From positions 1 to 23,493 of the forward strand of contig JAFUPG010000093.1 of assembly GCA_017481325.1 (NCBI GenBank): a stretch of 23,493 nucleotides of DNA, given 5' to 3'. A program made the translations under genes and the position numbers. Position 1 is the first letter of the stretch; each line of letters starts with the position of its first letter. Shown in pieces: positions 1 to 6,417 of the stretch. The notes beneath the pieces were generated by a model. The model worked only from the letters and a program-made list of their open reading frames with translations. It searched no databases and had not been told where the DNA came from. The stretch is from Oscillospiraceae bacterium. GTDB lineage: Bacteria; Bacillota_A; Clostridia; Oscillospirales; Oscillospiraceae.

Positions 1-155
1 GCACCAAATTCCCACATATTTGAAACATTTAGAGAACAGATTGCCACGTCGGGCTTACGCCCTCCTCGCAATGACAGGGCTTTTCGGTAGCCTCTGCGTC
101 TATCGGCAATACGGTTCTTGGTGGTGCATCCAACAGTTCGACAAACATCTATTTG
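1..155. repeat. Long inverted repeat, left copy
   Basis: This segment is nearly the reverse complement of 6418-6572. A hand alignment gives roughly nine matches in ten over 155 bp, and the half nearest position 155 is almost identical. It contains a smaller REP-like element at 40-76 (ATTGCCACGTCG ... CTCCTCGCAATGACA) that recurs at 6498-6534 (inverted) and 6598-6629. The repeat may extend left of the window. No coding potential is evident. Confidence 0.85.
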
Positions 156-428
156 ACTCTTTTTAAATTCATCGGCGGATTGCACCCGCAAGGGGTACAA
201 CCCATCTGTAGCGCTCCTTCGTCGCTGACAGCTGCGCTGCCGATACCTCAGTTATTAGCTATTAGTCCTTAGCCATTCGTTCTTAGCTACTAGCCATTAG
301 CCCTTACTCTCGCCGATCAACATCTATCTGACGGCAGTGCATTGGAAGCGCAGCGTGACACAGTGGGAAGCCCCAACTCCTGCCGCCGTTTTACTCAGTG
401 GGCAAAGCCCTGACCCGTGCTGTTTTAC
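156..428. other. Gene-free stretch with TTAG-rich short repeat
   Basis: I see no credible gene here. Positions 251-306 hold a run of imperfect copies of TTAGCTATTAG / TTAGCCATTAG words, and a related run lies at 6770-6796. The phrase AACATCTATCTGACGG near 319-334 resembles CATCTATTTGAC at 147-157, showing that the zone is built from degenerate copies of small dispersed repeats. The rest shows nothing I can assign. Confidence 0.6.
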
Positions 429-471
429 AAAAAAAGCACCGCACCGTGGACCCGTGTCGGATCTGCGGTGC
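429..471 (-). terminator. Rho-independent terminator of the minD-mgsA-dapH operon
   Basis: Read on the minus strand, GCACCGCA (471-464) pairs with TGCGGTGC (443-436) across a 20-nt loop that can itself fold weakly, followed by seven T residues (435-429). It lies 18 nt beyond the dapH stop codon, the expected place for the operon end. Confidence 0.8.
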
Positions 472-489
472 GGCACTGTATTCGTCCTT

Positions 490-1188
490 TTACAGCTCAC
501 GAAGGGCATCCAGGAGCAGGGTTTTTTCATTGGTTTTCTCGTCCCGGTACTTGATGATCCGGGCGGGAGCGCCTGCCACCACGGCATTTTCCGGCACGTC
601 GGAGGTCACAATGGCACCGGCGGCCACCACGGCATGGTTGCCGATCTGCACACCCTCCAGCACCACCGCATTGGCACCCACCATGACGTGGTCACCCACC
701 ACAACGGGTTTAGCGCTGGGAGGCTCGATGACACCGGCCAAAACCGCACCGGCGCCGATATGGCTGTTCTTGCCGACGGTGGCTCTGCCGCCCAAAACGG
801 CGCCCATGTCGATCATGGTGCCCTCGCCAACCCGGGCGCCGATGTTCAAAATGGCACCCATCATGATCACGGCGTTGTTGCCGATCTCCACGCCCTCCCG
901 GATCACGGCACCGGGCTCCACTCTGGCGTGGAGGGGCTTCAGATCCAGCATGGGAATGGCGGAATTGCAGGCGGAATTGTCAATGCGCAGAGCGGAAATC
1001 TTCCCGGCGTTTTCCTGCAGCTGGGGCTCCAGCACCTTCCAGTCACCGAAGAGCAGCTTCAGGCCGTTGCCTCCGGTAAATTCCTGCACATCGTGGAATT
1101 CACAGGGCTCTTTTTCCTGCAGCACCACCTGCACGGGAGTCTTCTTCTGAGAAGTGCGGATCAGTTCAATGATTTCGTATGCTTCCAT
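490..1188 (-). CDS. dapH: 2,3,4,5-tetrahydropyridine-2,6-dicarboxylate N-acetyltransferase
   Basis: The 232-aa product matches the DapH family in length and layout. It transfers an acetyl group from acetyl-CoA to tetrahydrodipicolinate in the acetylase branch of lysine and meso-diaminopimelate synthesis, in the cytoplasm. An N-terminal alpha/beta region (about 1-85) is followed by left-handed beta-helix hexapeptide repeats (about 90-205; for example [19 protein letters not shown] and the late [19 protein letters not shown]), then a charged C-terminal helix. The ATG at 1188 is preceded by GTGAGGT, which lies inside the last codons of the upstream mgsA-like gene. The two genes are 6 nt apart, so translation is probably coupled. 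It is the last gene of the minus-strand operon. The family call is firm; the substrate branch is inferred from family knowledge. Confidence 0.95.
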   Translation of the reverse strand: MEAYEIIELIRTSQKKTPVQVVLQEKEPCEFHDVQEFTGGNGLKLLFGDWKVLEPQLQENAGKISALRIDNSACNSAIPMLDLKPLHARVEPGAVIREGVEIGNNAVIMMGAILNIGARVGEGTMIDMGAVLGGRATVGKNSHIGAGAVLAGVIEPPSAKPVVVGDHVMVGANAVVLEGVQIGNHAVVAAGAIVTSDVPENAVVAGAPARIIKYRDEKTNEKTLLLDALREL

Positions 1189-1194
1189 GGCATC

Positions 1195-1611
1195 TTACCT
1201 CACAGTGCGCTTGCGGCGCAGCATCTCACGCCAATCCAGGTCGCCCCGCTGCAGACCCATGATCAGCATCTCCGCAGAGGCCAGATTGGTGGCCACGGGG
1301 ACGTTGTGGGTGTCGCAGAGGTGGATGGTCTGGACGATCTGCTGATCCTCCCAGGGGTCCAGATTGTTGGGGTCGGTGAACATGATCACCAGGTCGATCT
1401 CATTATAGGCGATCCGGGCATCCACCTGCTGGTGACCGCCCTGGTTGTGGGACAAAAACAGGGTGATGGGCAAACCCGTAGCGTCAGCCACCAGCCGTCC
1501 GGTGGTGGCGGTGGCGGAGAGATTATGCTTGGAGAGGATGCTCTTATAGGCGGTGCAGAGCTGCACCAGCAGTTCTTTTTTCTTATCGTGAGCCATGAGC
1601 GTAATATTCAT
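1195..1611 (-). CDS. mgsA: Methylglyoxal synthase-like protein with altered active site
   Basis: The 138-aa product aligns along its length with MgsA, which converts dihydroxyacetone phosphate to methylglyoxal. Conserved parts include AHDKKKELL (8-15), the ATTG phosphate loop (35-38), the DP pair at 80-81 and NVPVATN. However, the GGDQQ motif carrying the catalytic Asp71 of E. coli MgsA is GGHQQ here (His60). The SGP phosphate-binding motif is SHN, and the positions of E. coli His98 and Asp101 appear to be Trp87 and Gln90. The enzyme may therefore be inactive, changed in function, or regulatory. I chose the ATG at 1611 because GCGAGGTG lies 6 nt upstream; a GTG at 1620 is in frame but falls inside that site. 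It sits between minD and dapH, 14 nt after minD. The family is clear; catalytic activity is doubtful. Confidence 0.85.
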   Translation of the reverse strand: MNITLMAHDKKKELLVQLCTAYKSILSKHNLSATATTGRLVADATGLPITLFLSHNQGGHQQVDARIAYNEIDLVIMFTDPNNLDPWEDQQIVQTIHLCDTHNVPVATNLASAEMLIMGLQRGDLDWREMLRRKRTVR

Positions 1612-1625
1612 AAACAGCACCTCGC

Positions 1626-2363
1626 TTATATTTTCATCAGGGGCATGGGGATGGAACGCAGGCGGCGGGAGATCCGCAAACAGGCCTCCGCAGCGCCGCC
1701 GTCGGTGGCGAAAATCAGGGCAGAGCCCTCGCTGGCGGCCAAAACCACATCCACATCCTCGGGCACAACGCCCAGCAGGGGCAGACCCACCTCATCTATC
1801 ACATCGTCCACGGTGAGATCCATCCGCTTAAACAGCCGGGGATGGACACGGTTGACGATAAGATGCATCTCTTCTTTGCCGTCCAGGCTCAGCAGATCCG
1901 CAGCGCAGCCTGCATCCCGGAGGGAGGCCGGGTCGGGGGTGGAGACCACCAGGCAGCGGTCGGCATAGCGGCTGGCCAGACGGAAGCCCGTTCCCACACC
2001 GGCGGGGGCATCGATAAAGATGAAATCGTAACGTTCCCGAGCCTGACGGAGCAGCTGTTCCAGACCTTCCGTGTGGATCAGCTCCTCATTTTCCCGAACG
2101 GGAGCGGTCAAAAGCTGCAAAAGGGGCAGCCGGGGGTGGACAGCGGCGTCGTCGAAGCCGTAGTGGCCGTGGATCACATCGGTGAAGGCCACAATGGGCA
2201 GCTCCGCCATGCCCAGGGCGATATCCAGATTGCGCAGACCGATGTCCGCATCGATGCACAGCACGCTCTGTCCCTCCGCAGCCATACAGCTGGCCACGGC
2301 GGCGCAAACGCTGGTTTTGCCCGTGCCGCCCTTGCCGGACAGCACACAAATGACTTCGCCCAC
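1626..2363 (-). CDS. minD: MinD-type septum-site ATPase, short C-terminus
   Basis: This is a ParA/MinD-family deviant-Walker ATPase. From the GTG at 2363 it starts MGEVICVLSGKGGTGKTS, closely matching the MinD N-terminus. The deviant P-loop GKGGTGKT lies at 10-17, and the MinD signature DADIGLRNLD follows at about 38-47. MinD normally dimerises with ATP, binds the membrane and places the division inhibitor MinC. The product (245 aa) ends at about SRRLRSIPMPLMKI, where B. subtilis MinD continues for some 15-20 residues with the amphipathic membrane-targeting helix, so membrane binding may be lost or moved. No minC or minE is in the window. A GTG at 2372, also with a plausible ribosome binding site, would add three residues. 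It is the first gene of the operon with mgsA-like and dapH. Confidence 0.88.
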   Translation of the reverse strand: MGEVICVLSGKGGTGKTSVCAAVASCMAAEGQSVLCIDADIGLRNLDIALGMAELPIVAFTDVIHGHYGFDDAAVHPRLPLLQLLTAPVRENEELIHTEGLEQLLRQARERYDFIFIDAPAGVGTGFRLASRYADRCLVVSTPDPASLRDAGCAADLLSLDGKEEMHLIVNRVHPRLFKRMDLTVDDVIDEVGLPLLGVVPEDVDVVLAASEGSALIFATDGGAAEACLRISRRLRSIPMPLMKI

Positions 2364-2391
2364 AAGCTTCACCTCTACTCCTACTTGTCCT

Positions 2392-2421
2392 ATGATATTA
2401 TAGTATACAGTATTTTGTCAA
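2392..2421 (-). promoter_or_regulatory. Promoter of the minD operon
   Basis: On the minus strand a perfect TTGACA (2421-2416) is followed after 18 nt by TATCAT (2397-2392). An overlapping TATAAT (2402-2397) is too close to this -35 box at 13 nt. The site ends 28 nt before the chosen minD start. Confidence 0.65.
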
Positions 2422-2725
2422 CAATTTCAATACGATTTCCGCCGCAAGCCCGGAATTTTACAAAAAAGGGATTCAAAAAAGGTGTCACAGCGCCCAAAAG
2501 AAGGGTGGGGAAAGCCTCCCTCTGCCAGCGGGATCGGCAGCGCCCGGAAATGAGAAATTTGAAATGACAGCCCCCGAGCAGAGCGCCGCATCCGAAAGGG
2601 AACTGTAGGCCACGGGAAATGCGCAAAAACAAAAGGGAAATCAATGCCACGAGAATTTGCGGAAACAAAAGGCGAATACCATACAGTATTTGCACCGCCA
2701 CAAAGAGGAAAAATCCGAACAGAGC

Positions 2726-2811
2726 CCCCGGGAAAGCCCCGTCAGAGTCACGCAAAGCCCCGACTAAGCCCCGGGAAAGCCCCGGCAGAGTCACGGAAAG
2801 CCCCGACGAAG
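2726..2811. repeat. 43-bp tandem duplication
   Basis: Positions 2726-2768 and 2769-2811 are adjacent copies of a 43-bp unit starting CCCCGGGAAAGCCCCG and ending AAAGCCCCGAC(T/G)AAG, differing at three positions by eye. A related CCCCGACGAAGC word recurs at 3035. Confidence 0.85.
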
Positions 2812-2827
2812 CAAACCTGTCCGCTCC

Positions 2828-3490
2828 ACGATTTGCGCAATTAACATAATAAAATTACGGTAAATCAAATGCGAGGGAGATCCATTTCGACGGCGAATTG
2901 CCACGTCAGGTCTCCGCCCTTCCTGGCAATAACAGACGTAAGATGGAAGTGCCTTCATCTGTCGAATTGTCGCCGGATTTCTCGGCTTTACACAATGACT
3001 TTGTGTGCAACGAGGAATTTTCCACAAACCGGAGCCCCGACGAAGCCCCCAGCGAAACAAACCTGTCAGCTCCATGATTTATGCGGTTTACATAATTAGA
3101 TTATGGTAAAATGGGCTGCGAGTCGACCATGAAACGCACGTACCCCGGCTCCGAACCGCCAATAAGTGGCTGGTAAATCGCCCAAAACGCAGCTACAAAC
3201 CGCCCATAACCCAACGGAGAACCGGCGCAAAGGGGCACCTTAAAACCGATCTGTTTCACGATTTATGCAGTATACATAAAATAATTATGGTAAAGCAAAA
3301 TGAAGGCGATCTCTCTCGCCGTTCTGCATCAGCTGAAACGCCTTCCTCCGCTGCGACAGTAGCGGAGGAATCAGTTCCGCCCCCCTTATTTGCAGTCGAC
3401 ATAATATAATTACAGTAAAGCGAAATGCGTCAAGATACGTGGAAAAAGAATGCAGCGCACATATAGTAGACATAATACAATTATGGTCAA
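2828..3490. repeat. Five imperfect copies of an AT-rich element
   Basis: Related segments occur at about 2828-2868, 3073-3113, 3256-3301, 3388-3427 and 3460-3490. The shared pattern is GATTTATGC..T.TACATAAT followed by ATTATGGTAAA.CAAAATG, with the last copies more diverged. The first three copies are also preceded by ACCTGTC.GCTCCA-like sequence, so the original unit was longer. Each contains a TGGTAAA-type word similar to the extended -10 box of the tsaE promoter at 3566-3574. No internal gene is visible. Confidence 0.7.
2897..2935. repeat. Degenerate REP-like element
   Basis: ATTGCCACGTC at the left and CCTGGCAATAACA at the right match the ends of the REP-like element at 40-76 and 6598-6629 (ATTGCCACGTCG ... 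CTCCTCGCAATGACA), with several substitutions. It looks like an old, decayed copy. Confidence 0.6.
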
Positions 3491-3544
3491 CAAAAACAGC
3501 ATCACAGGCACCCTTACCGATCCTGCGGCATCTCAAATACGCTC

Positions 3545-3574
3545 TTTACAAAAGGCCGGCGGCTGTGGTAAAAT
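3545..3574 (+). promoter_or_regulatory. Promoter of the tsaE-tsaB-upp operon
   Basis: TTTACA (3545-3550), an 18-nt spacer and TAAAAT (3569-3574) preceded by TGG form an extended -10 promoter. Its position rules out the longer upstream starts in the tsaE frame and supports the ATG at 3603. Confidence 0.75.
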
Positions 3575-3602
3575 GATGAATTGGAAGGATGTGGAGCTTC
3601 GT

Positions 3603-4040
3603 ATGGAATTTTTGACACACAGCCCCGAGGAGACCGAGCTTCTGGGCGAAACGCTGGCAAAAAAGCTGATGGGCGGCGAGATTTTGGCCTATCGGGGCGA
3701 CCTGGGCGCCGGAAAAACCGCCTTTACCCGTGGTCTGGCCCGTGGTCTGGGCATCTCCGACCGGGTGACCAGCCCCACCTACACCATCGTCAACGAGTAC
3801 GAGGGGGGCAGACTGCCCCTGTTCCATTTTGATATGTACCGCCTGGACAGCGCCGACGAGCTCTTCGACATCGGCTGGGAGGATTATCTGCTCCGGGGCG
3901 GCGTCTGCGCCGTGGAGTGGAGTGAAAACGTCCCCGAGGCCATGGAGGATGCCATCACCGTGGAGATCCGCAAAATTTCGGAAAACGACCGTCAAATTCT
4001 CATTGAGGGAGGGGACAGCCTTGCTGATCTTAGCCTTTGA
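3603..4040 (+). CDS. tsaE: tRNA threonylcarbamoyladenosine biosynthesis ATPase TsaE
   Basis: The 145-aa product is a typical TsaE. The P-loop GDLGAGKT lies at 32-39, followed by SPTYTIVNEYEG (57-68), the HFDMYRL motif (75-81), GWEDYL (91-96) and VEWSENVPE. TsaE works in the cytoplasm with TsaB and TsaD to make the t6A modification at position 37 of ANN-decoding tRNAs; its ATPase activity resets the complex. The ATG at 3603 has GGAG six bases upstream and lies 28 nt past the -10 box. The frame stays open back to 3450 but that part overlaps the promoter. The gene overlaps tsaB by 20 nt, implying coupled translation. tsaD is not in the window. Confidence 0.95.
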   Translation: MEFLTHSPEETELLGETLAKKLMGGEILAYRGDLGAGKTAFTRGLARGLGISDRVTSPTYTIVNEYEGGRLPLFHFDMYRLDSADELFDIGWEDYLLRGGVCAVEWSENVPEAMEDAITVEIRKISENDRQILIEGGDSLADLSL

Positions 4041-4734
4041 AAGCTCTGCCAAAGCGGCCTCCGTGGCCCTTTTACGGGAGGACATGCTCCTGGGCGAGTA
4101 TTATCAGAACTGCGGCCAGACCCACAGCCGCACCCTGCTGAAAATGGCAGAGGATCTTATGTCCAACTGCGGTGTCAGCCCTGCGGATATCACCGCCGTG
4201 GCCTGTTCTGCCGGTCCCGGCAGCTTTACGGGGGTGCGCATCGGCATGGCCGCCGCCAAGGGTTTTAGCTGGGCGAAGGAGCTGCCCTGTGTCGGCGTTT
4301 CCACCCTGGAGGCCATGGCTCATCAGGCCGGGGCCTTCAACGGCCTGGTGGTCTGCGCCATGGATGCCCGTCGGGATCAGATCTACCATGCGGTTTTCTC
4401 CTGTGAGGGCGGCGAACTGCGCCGAATCCGGGAGGATTGCGCCGTTTCTCTGGAAGAAGCGGCGGAAATGCTGAAAAATGAAAAAAAAGAGAAAATAATT
4501 GTTGGCGACGGCGCGGTTTTGTGCTATAATGTCCTGCAGAAATTCGTACCCTCCTGTATTTTGGCTTCGGAACAGCTGCGCCATCAGCGAGCCTCCGGCG
4601 TGGCTTTGGCGGCTCGGCAGCTCCTTTTGCGTGGAGAAACCGGCGATGCCGCCGCCCTCGCCCCCAACTACCTGCGCCTGTCCCAGGCAGAACGGGAGAG
4701 AAACGAACGACTCACAAAGAGCAAAGGAGAATAA
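4021..4734 (+). CDS. tsaB: tRNA threonylcarbamoyladenosine biosynthesis protein TsaB
   Basis: The 237-aa product has the ASKHA-fold start LLILAFESSAKAASVAL and the family motif AGPGSFTGVRIGMAAAKG (about 65-82), followed by VSTLEAMAHQA and a C-terminal half ending APNYLRLSQAER. TsaB is the non-catalytic partner of TsaD in t6A synthesis. I chose the TTG at 4021 because GGAGGG lies just upstream and because it gives the expected N-terminus; the open frame further upstream is a shadow of tsaE. The last codons run into the upp ribosome binding site. A neighbouring rimI, common in Firmicutes, is absent, and upp takes its place. An A-rich stretch and a promoter-like site lie within codons about 150-170. 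Confidence 0.94.
   Translation: MLILAFESSAKAASVALLREDMLLGEYYQNCGQTHSRTLLKMAEDLMSNCGVSPADITAVACSAGPGSFTGVRIGMAAAKGFSWAKELPCVGVSTLEAMAHQAGAFNGLVVCAMDARRDQIYHAVFSCEGGELRRIREDCAVSLEEAAEMLKNEKKEKIIVGDGAVLCYNVLQKFVPSCILASEQLRHQRASGVALAARQLLLRGETGDAAALAPNYLRLSQAERERNERLTKSKGE
4502..4530 (+). promoter_or_regulatory. Promoter-like site inside tsaB, possibly for upp
   Basis: TTGGCG (4502-4507), a 17-nt spacer and a perfect extended -10 TGCTATAAT (4522-4530) lie within tsaB. They are preceded by an A-rich stretch (about 4471-4500) resembling an UP element. The site could give upp its own transcript, starting about 200 nt upstream of its start codon. Confidence 0.5.
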
Positions 4735-4737
4735 ATA

Positions 4738-5370
4738 ATGGGTAAAGTAATCGTACTGGATCATCCGCTGCTGCACCACAAGCTGTCCATCCTCCGTGAC
4801 AAGAACACCGGTGTCAAGGAATTCCGTGAGACCGTAGGCGAGATCGCCGGCCTGATGTGCTATGAGGCCACCCGCAATCTGCCCACCGAAGAGGTCGAGA
4901 TCGAGACCCCCATCACCACCGACAAATTCCGTGTTCTCTCCGGCAAGAAGCTGGCTATCGTTCCCATCCTGCGTGCAGGTCTGGGCATGGTCGACGGCAT
5001 GATCTCCCTGATCCCCTCTGCCAAGGTGGGCCACATCGGTCTGTACCGCAACGAGGAGACCCATGAGCCTGTGGAGTACTTCTGCAAGATGCCCCCCGAT
5101 ATCACCGAGCGCCAGATTTTCGTGGTTGACCCCATGCTGGCCACCGGCGGCAGCGCCATTGCGGCCATTGATATCATGAAGAAGAAGTACGGCTGCAAGT
5201 CCATCACCCTGATGAACATTCTGGCAGCGCCCGAAGGCATCGAGGCCGTCAGCAAGGCACACCCCGACATTGACGTGGTGGTAGCCGCTGTGGACAAGTG
5301 CCTCAACGAGAACGCCTACATCGTCCCCGGCCTGGGCGACTGCGGCGACCGCATCTTCGGCACCAAGTAA
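4738..5370 (+). CDS. upp: Uracil phosphoribosyltransferase
   Basis: The 210-aa product matches UPRT in full. Uracil and PRPP are converted to UMP and pyrophosphate, salvaging pyrimidine in the cytoplasm. Visible landmarks are the N-terminal [14 protein letters not shown], the [15 protein letters not shown] region, the PRPP-binding loop [12 protein letters not shown] and the uracil-binding C-terminus [13 protein letters not shown]. The ATG at 4738 has AAAGGAG upstream and lies 3 nt after the tsaB stop. A strong terminator follows 14 nt after the stop. It is probably transcribed both from the tsaE promoter and from the internal site in tsaB. Confidence 0.96.
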   Translation: MGKVIVLDHPLLHHKLSILRDKNTGVKEFRETVGEIAGLMCYEATRNLPTEEVEIETPITTDKFRVLSGKKLAIVPILRAGLGMVDGMISLIPSAKVGHIGLYRNEETHEPVEYFCKMPPDITERQIFVVDPMLATGGSAIAAIDIMKKKYGCKSITLMNILAAPEGIEAVSKAHPDIDVVVAAVDKCLNENAYIVPGLGDCGDRIFGTK

Positions 5371-5384
5371 AAAAGGAAATTCAG

Positions 5385-5428
5385 CGCCCGATGGAAGGCA
5401 TAAACCTGCCTTCCATCGGGCGTTTTTT
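5385..5428 (+). terminator. Strong terminator after upp
   Basis: A perfect 16-bp stem (CGCCCGATGGAAGGCA, 5385-5400, with its complement 5407-5422), loop TAAACC and six T residues. The T run overlaps the stop codon of the converging small gene, so it may end transcription from both sides. Its stem and loop are almost identical to the terminator at 5933-5976. Confidence 0.92.
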
Positions 5429-5621
5429 AGAGTTCCGGCAAGCGGAGGATCTCCGCCAGCTTCTCGTCATAGCTTGGCATAGGGTACGGCAGCGGACCCT
5501 CGCAAGCCTTCAGATATAGCTCTTCACATTCCAACTGTGCGCTGACCAATAGCCGAATCGCCCGCTCAGTCGCCTTCGCCATACGGTAGTACATCTCCCT
5601 GTAGTCAATTTGATCGTTCAT
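5427..5621 (-). CDS. Small hypothetical protein, 64 aa
   Basis: I do not recognise this protein. It begins MNDQIDYREMYYRMAKATERA, is acidic to neutral, and looks helical over residues 6-42; the C-terminal part has a Pro-rich turn (GPLPYPMPSYDEK) before a final short helix. There is no signal peptide or membrane segment. The ATG at 5621 has a good TTAGGAG site eight bases upstream, the same sequence used by the divergent gene at 5737. The two genes share a 115-bp control region with repeated boxes, so this one is probably controlled by the ribbon-helix-helix protein encoded opposite. A toxin-antitoxin-like or phage-derived pair is possible but unproven. Confidence 0.65.
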   Translation of the reverse strand: MNDQIDYREMYYRMAKATERAIRLLVSAQLECEELYLKACEGPLPYPMPSYDEKLAEILRLPEL

Positions 5622-5637
5622 TGCAGTACGCTCCTAA

Positions 5638-5723
5638 TTTAGATATATTTTAGATATACAATGCATCTAACAGAAACATAATAACATAAAATGTATCTAA
5701 AATGAATACATTAAATATTCATT
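5638..5723. promoter_or_regulatory. Shared divergent control region with operator-like boxes
   Basis: Four related boxes are visible: TTTAGATATA (5638-5647), TTTTAGATATACA (5648-5660), and, inverted, TGCATCTAA (5662-5670) and TGTATCTAAAA (5692-5702). A separate 8-bp inverted repeat, AATGAATA / TATTCATT (5701-5723), ends just before the ribosome binding site of the 5737 gene. Paired short boxes are typical targets of Arc-type regulators, so autoregulation by the adjacent protein is likely by inference. Confidence 0.6.
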
Positions 5724-5736
5724 TAGGAGTTAATTT

Positions 5737-5922
5737 ATGGCGATCAAGAGTGTTTCTATTCGAATTGACAGCGCAATGCTGGACAAGCTGCATGTGGTTG
5801 CGGACTACGAGGGTCGCAGCGTCAACAGCCAGATCCTGATTCTCATACGGGATTGCCTGGAGGCCTATGAGGCCAAGCACGGCAAAATCGGCGACAAAGG
5901 CAAGCAAAACGGGATCGAATAA
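5737..5922 (+). CDS. Arc-like ribbon-helix-helix DNA-binding protein, 61 aa
   Basis: The protein has the Arc/MetJ pattern: a beta strand (KSVSIRID, about 4-11), helix 1 (SAMLDKLHVVADYEG), then the turn and helix 2 (RSVNSQILILIRDCLEAYEA). The phrase EGRSVNSQI is characteristic of the Arc group. Such proteins bind DNA as dimers or higher oligomers, placing the beta strands in the major groove. The ATG at 5737 has TAGGAG seven bases upstream. The Lys-rich tail (GKIGDKGKQNG) is probably disordered. It is divergent from the 64-aa gene and is followed after 10 nt by a terminator. It is probably a repressor of its own pair. The fold is well supported; the target is inferred. Confidence 0.82.
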   Translation: MAIKSVSIRIDSAMLDKLHVVADYEGRSVNSQILILIRDCLEAYEAKHGKIGDKGKQNGIE

Positions 5923-5932
5923 CCGAAAAAAC

Positions 5933-5976
5933 CACCCGATGGAAGGCATAAACCTGCCTTCCATCGGGTGTTTTTT
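5933..5976 (+). terminator. Terminator after the Arc-like gene
   Basis: A 16-bp stem (CACCCGATGGAAGGCA, 5933-5948, with its complement 5955-5970), loop TAAACC and six T residues. It matches the 5385-5428 terminator except for a second base pair changed from G-C to A-T on both sides. A run of six A residues before it may let it act in the other direction too. Confidence 0.92.
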
Positions 5977-6255
5977 ATGAATTGCCCTGACGGGCATGAA
6001 TTGGGGCCTTCGCCCCATGAATTGCGCCTCGGGGCGCATGAATTGCCCTGGCGGGCATGAATTGCGCCTTGGGGCGCATGAATTGCCCTATCGGGCATGA
6101 ATTGGGGCATTCGCCCCATGAATTGCGCCTTGGGGCGCATGAATTGCCCTATCGGGCAAGAATTGGGGCATTCGCCCCATGAATTGCGCCTCGGGGCGCA
6201 TGAATTGCCCTGACGGGCATGAATTGGGGCCTTCGCCCCATGAATTGCCTTCGGC
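5977..6255. repeat. Tandem array of stem-loops separated by ATGAATT
   Basis: The heptamer ATGAATT (once AAGAATT) alternates with three kinds of short hairpin: A = GCCC-N4-GGGC, B = GGGGC-N4-GCCCC, C = GCGCC-N4-GGCGC. The order is A B C A C A B C A B C A B, then a shortened GCC-TTC-GGC. A full A-B-C period is 61 bp. Loops vary (TGAC, TATC, TGGC; CTTC, ATTC; TCGG, TTGG) while the stems are perfectly kept. At 6318-6352 the pattern continues with the spacer inverted (AATTCA) and other stems, TGACGC-AAA-GCGTCA and TGACCC-ATA-GGGTCA. The array begins at the T tract of the preceding terminator. No protein-coding role is credible. Confidence 0.92.
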
Positions 6256-6417
6256 AGAGGTTGCGGCTTGCAACGCAGACTCGGGCAATTCAATTCATGG
6301 AGCGCAGCGAGAAATCATGACGCAAAGCGTCAATTCATGACCCATAGGGTCAAATCATCAAAAGCCCATCCATATCGCCACCGCACTACCGACCAACCCC
6401 GTAGGGGCGCACTGTTA

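Larger units (their letters stand above)
2422..3543. other. 1.1-kb gene-free region of degenerate repeats
   Basis: No ORF here has a good start, ribosome binding site or recognisable product. The stretch holds a 43-bp tandem duplication (2726-2811), a REP-like relic (2897-2935), several copies of an AT-rich element (2828-3490) and a 10-bp-stem hairpin (TTCCTCCGCT / AGCGGAGGAA, 3343-3370). It separates two operons running in opposite directions away from it, so it also carries both their promoters at its edges. Confidence 0.65.

Noticed and set aside
337..1968. Plus-strand open frame of 543 codons across dapH, mgsA and minD
   Set aside because: It runs antisense to three recognisable genes and its product is compositionally odd.
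2390..2794. Minus-strand 134-codon frame with hydrophobic stretches upstream of minD
   Set aside because: It covers a tandem duplication and overlaps the minD promoter; no ribosome binding site or family resemblance.
3450..3602. Longer N-terminus for TsaE starting at 3450
   Set aside because: It would cover the promoter at 3545-3574, has no good ribosome binding site, and adds 51 residues not found in the TsaE family.
4072..5262. Minus-strand open frame across tsaB and upp
   Set aside because: Antisense shadow; both plus-strand genes are recognised families.
5977..6255. CRISPR array
   Set aside because: Constant parts are only 7 bp, the intervening parts are three recurring hairpins rather than unique spacers, and no cas gene is present.
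5865..6293. Open frames across the stem-loop array giving repeated peptides such as GQFMRPEAQFMGR
   Set aside because: The peptide periodicity is only the DNA repeat being translated.
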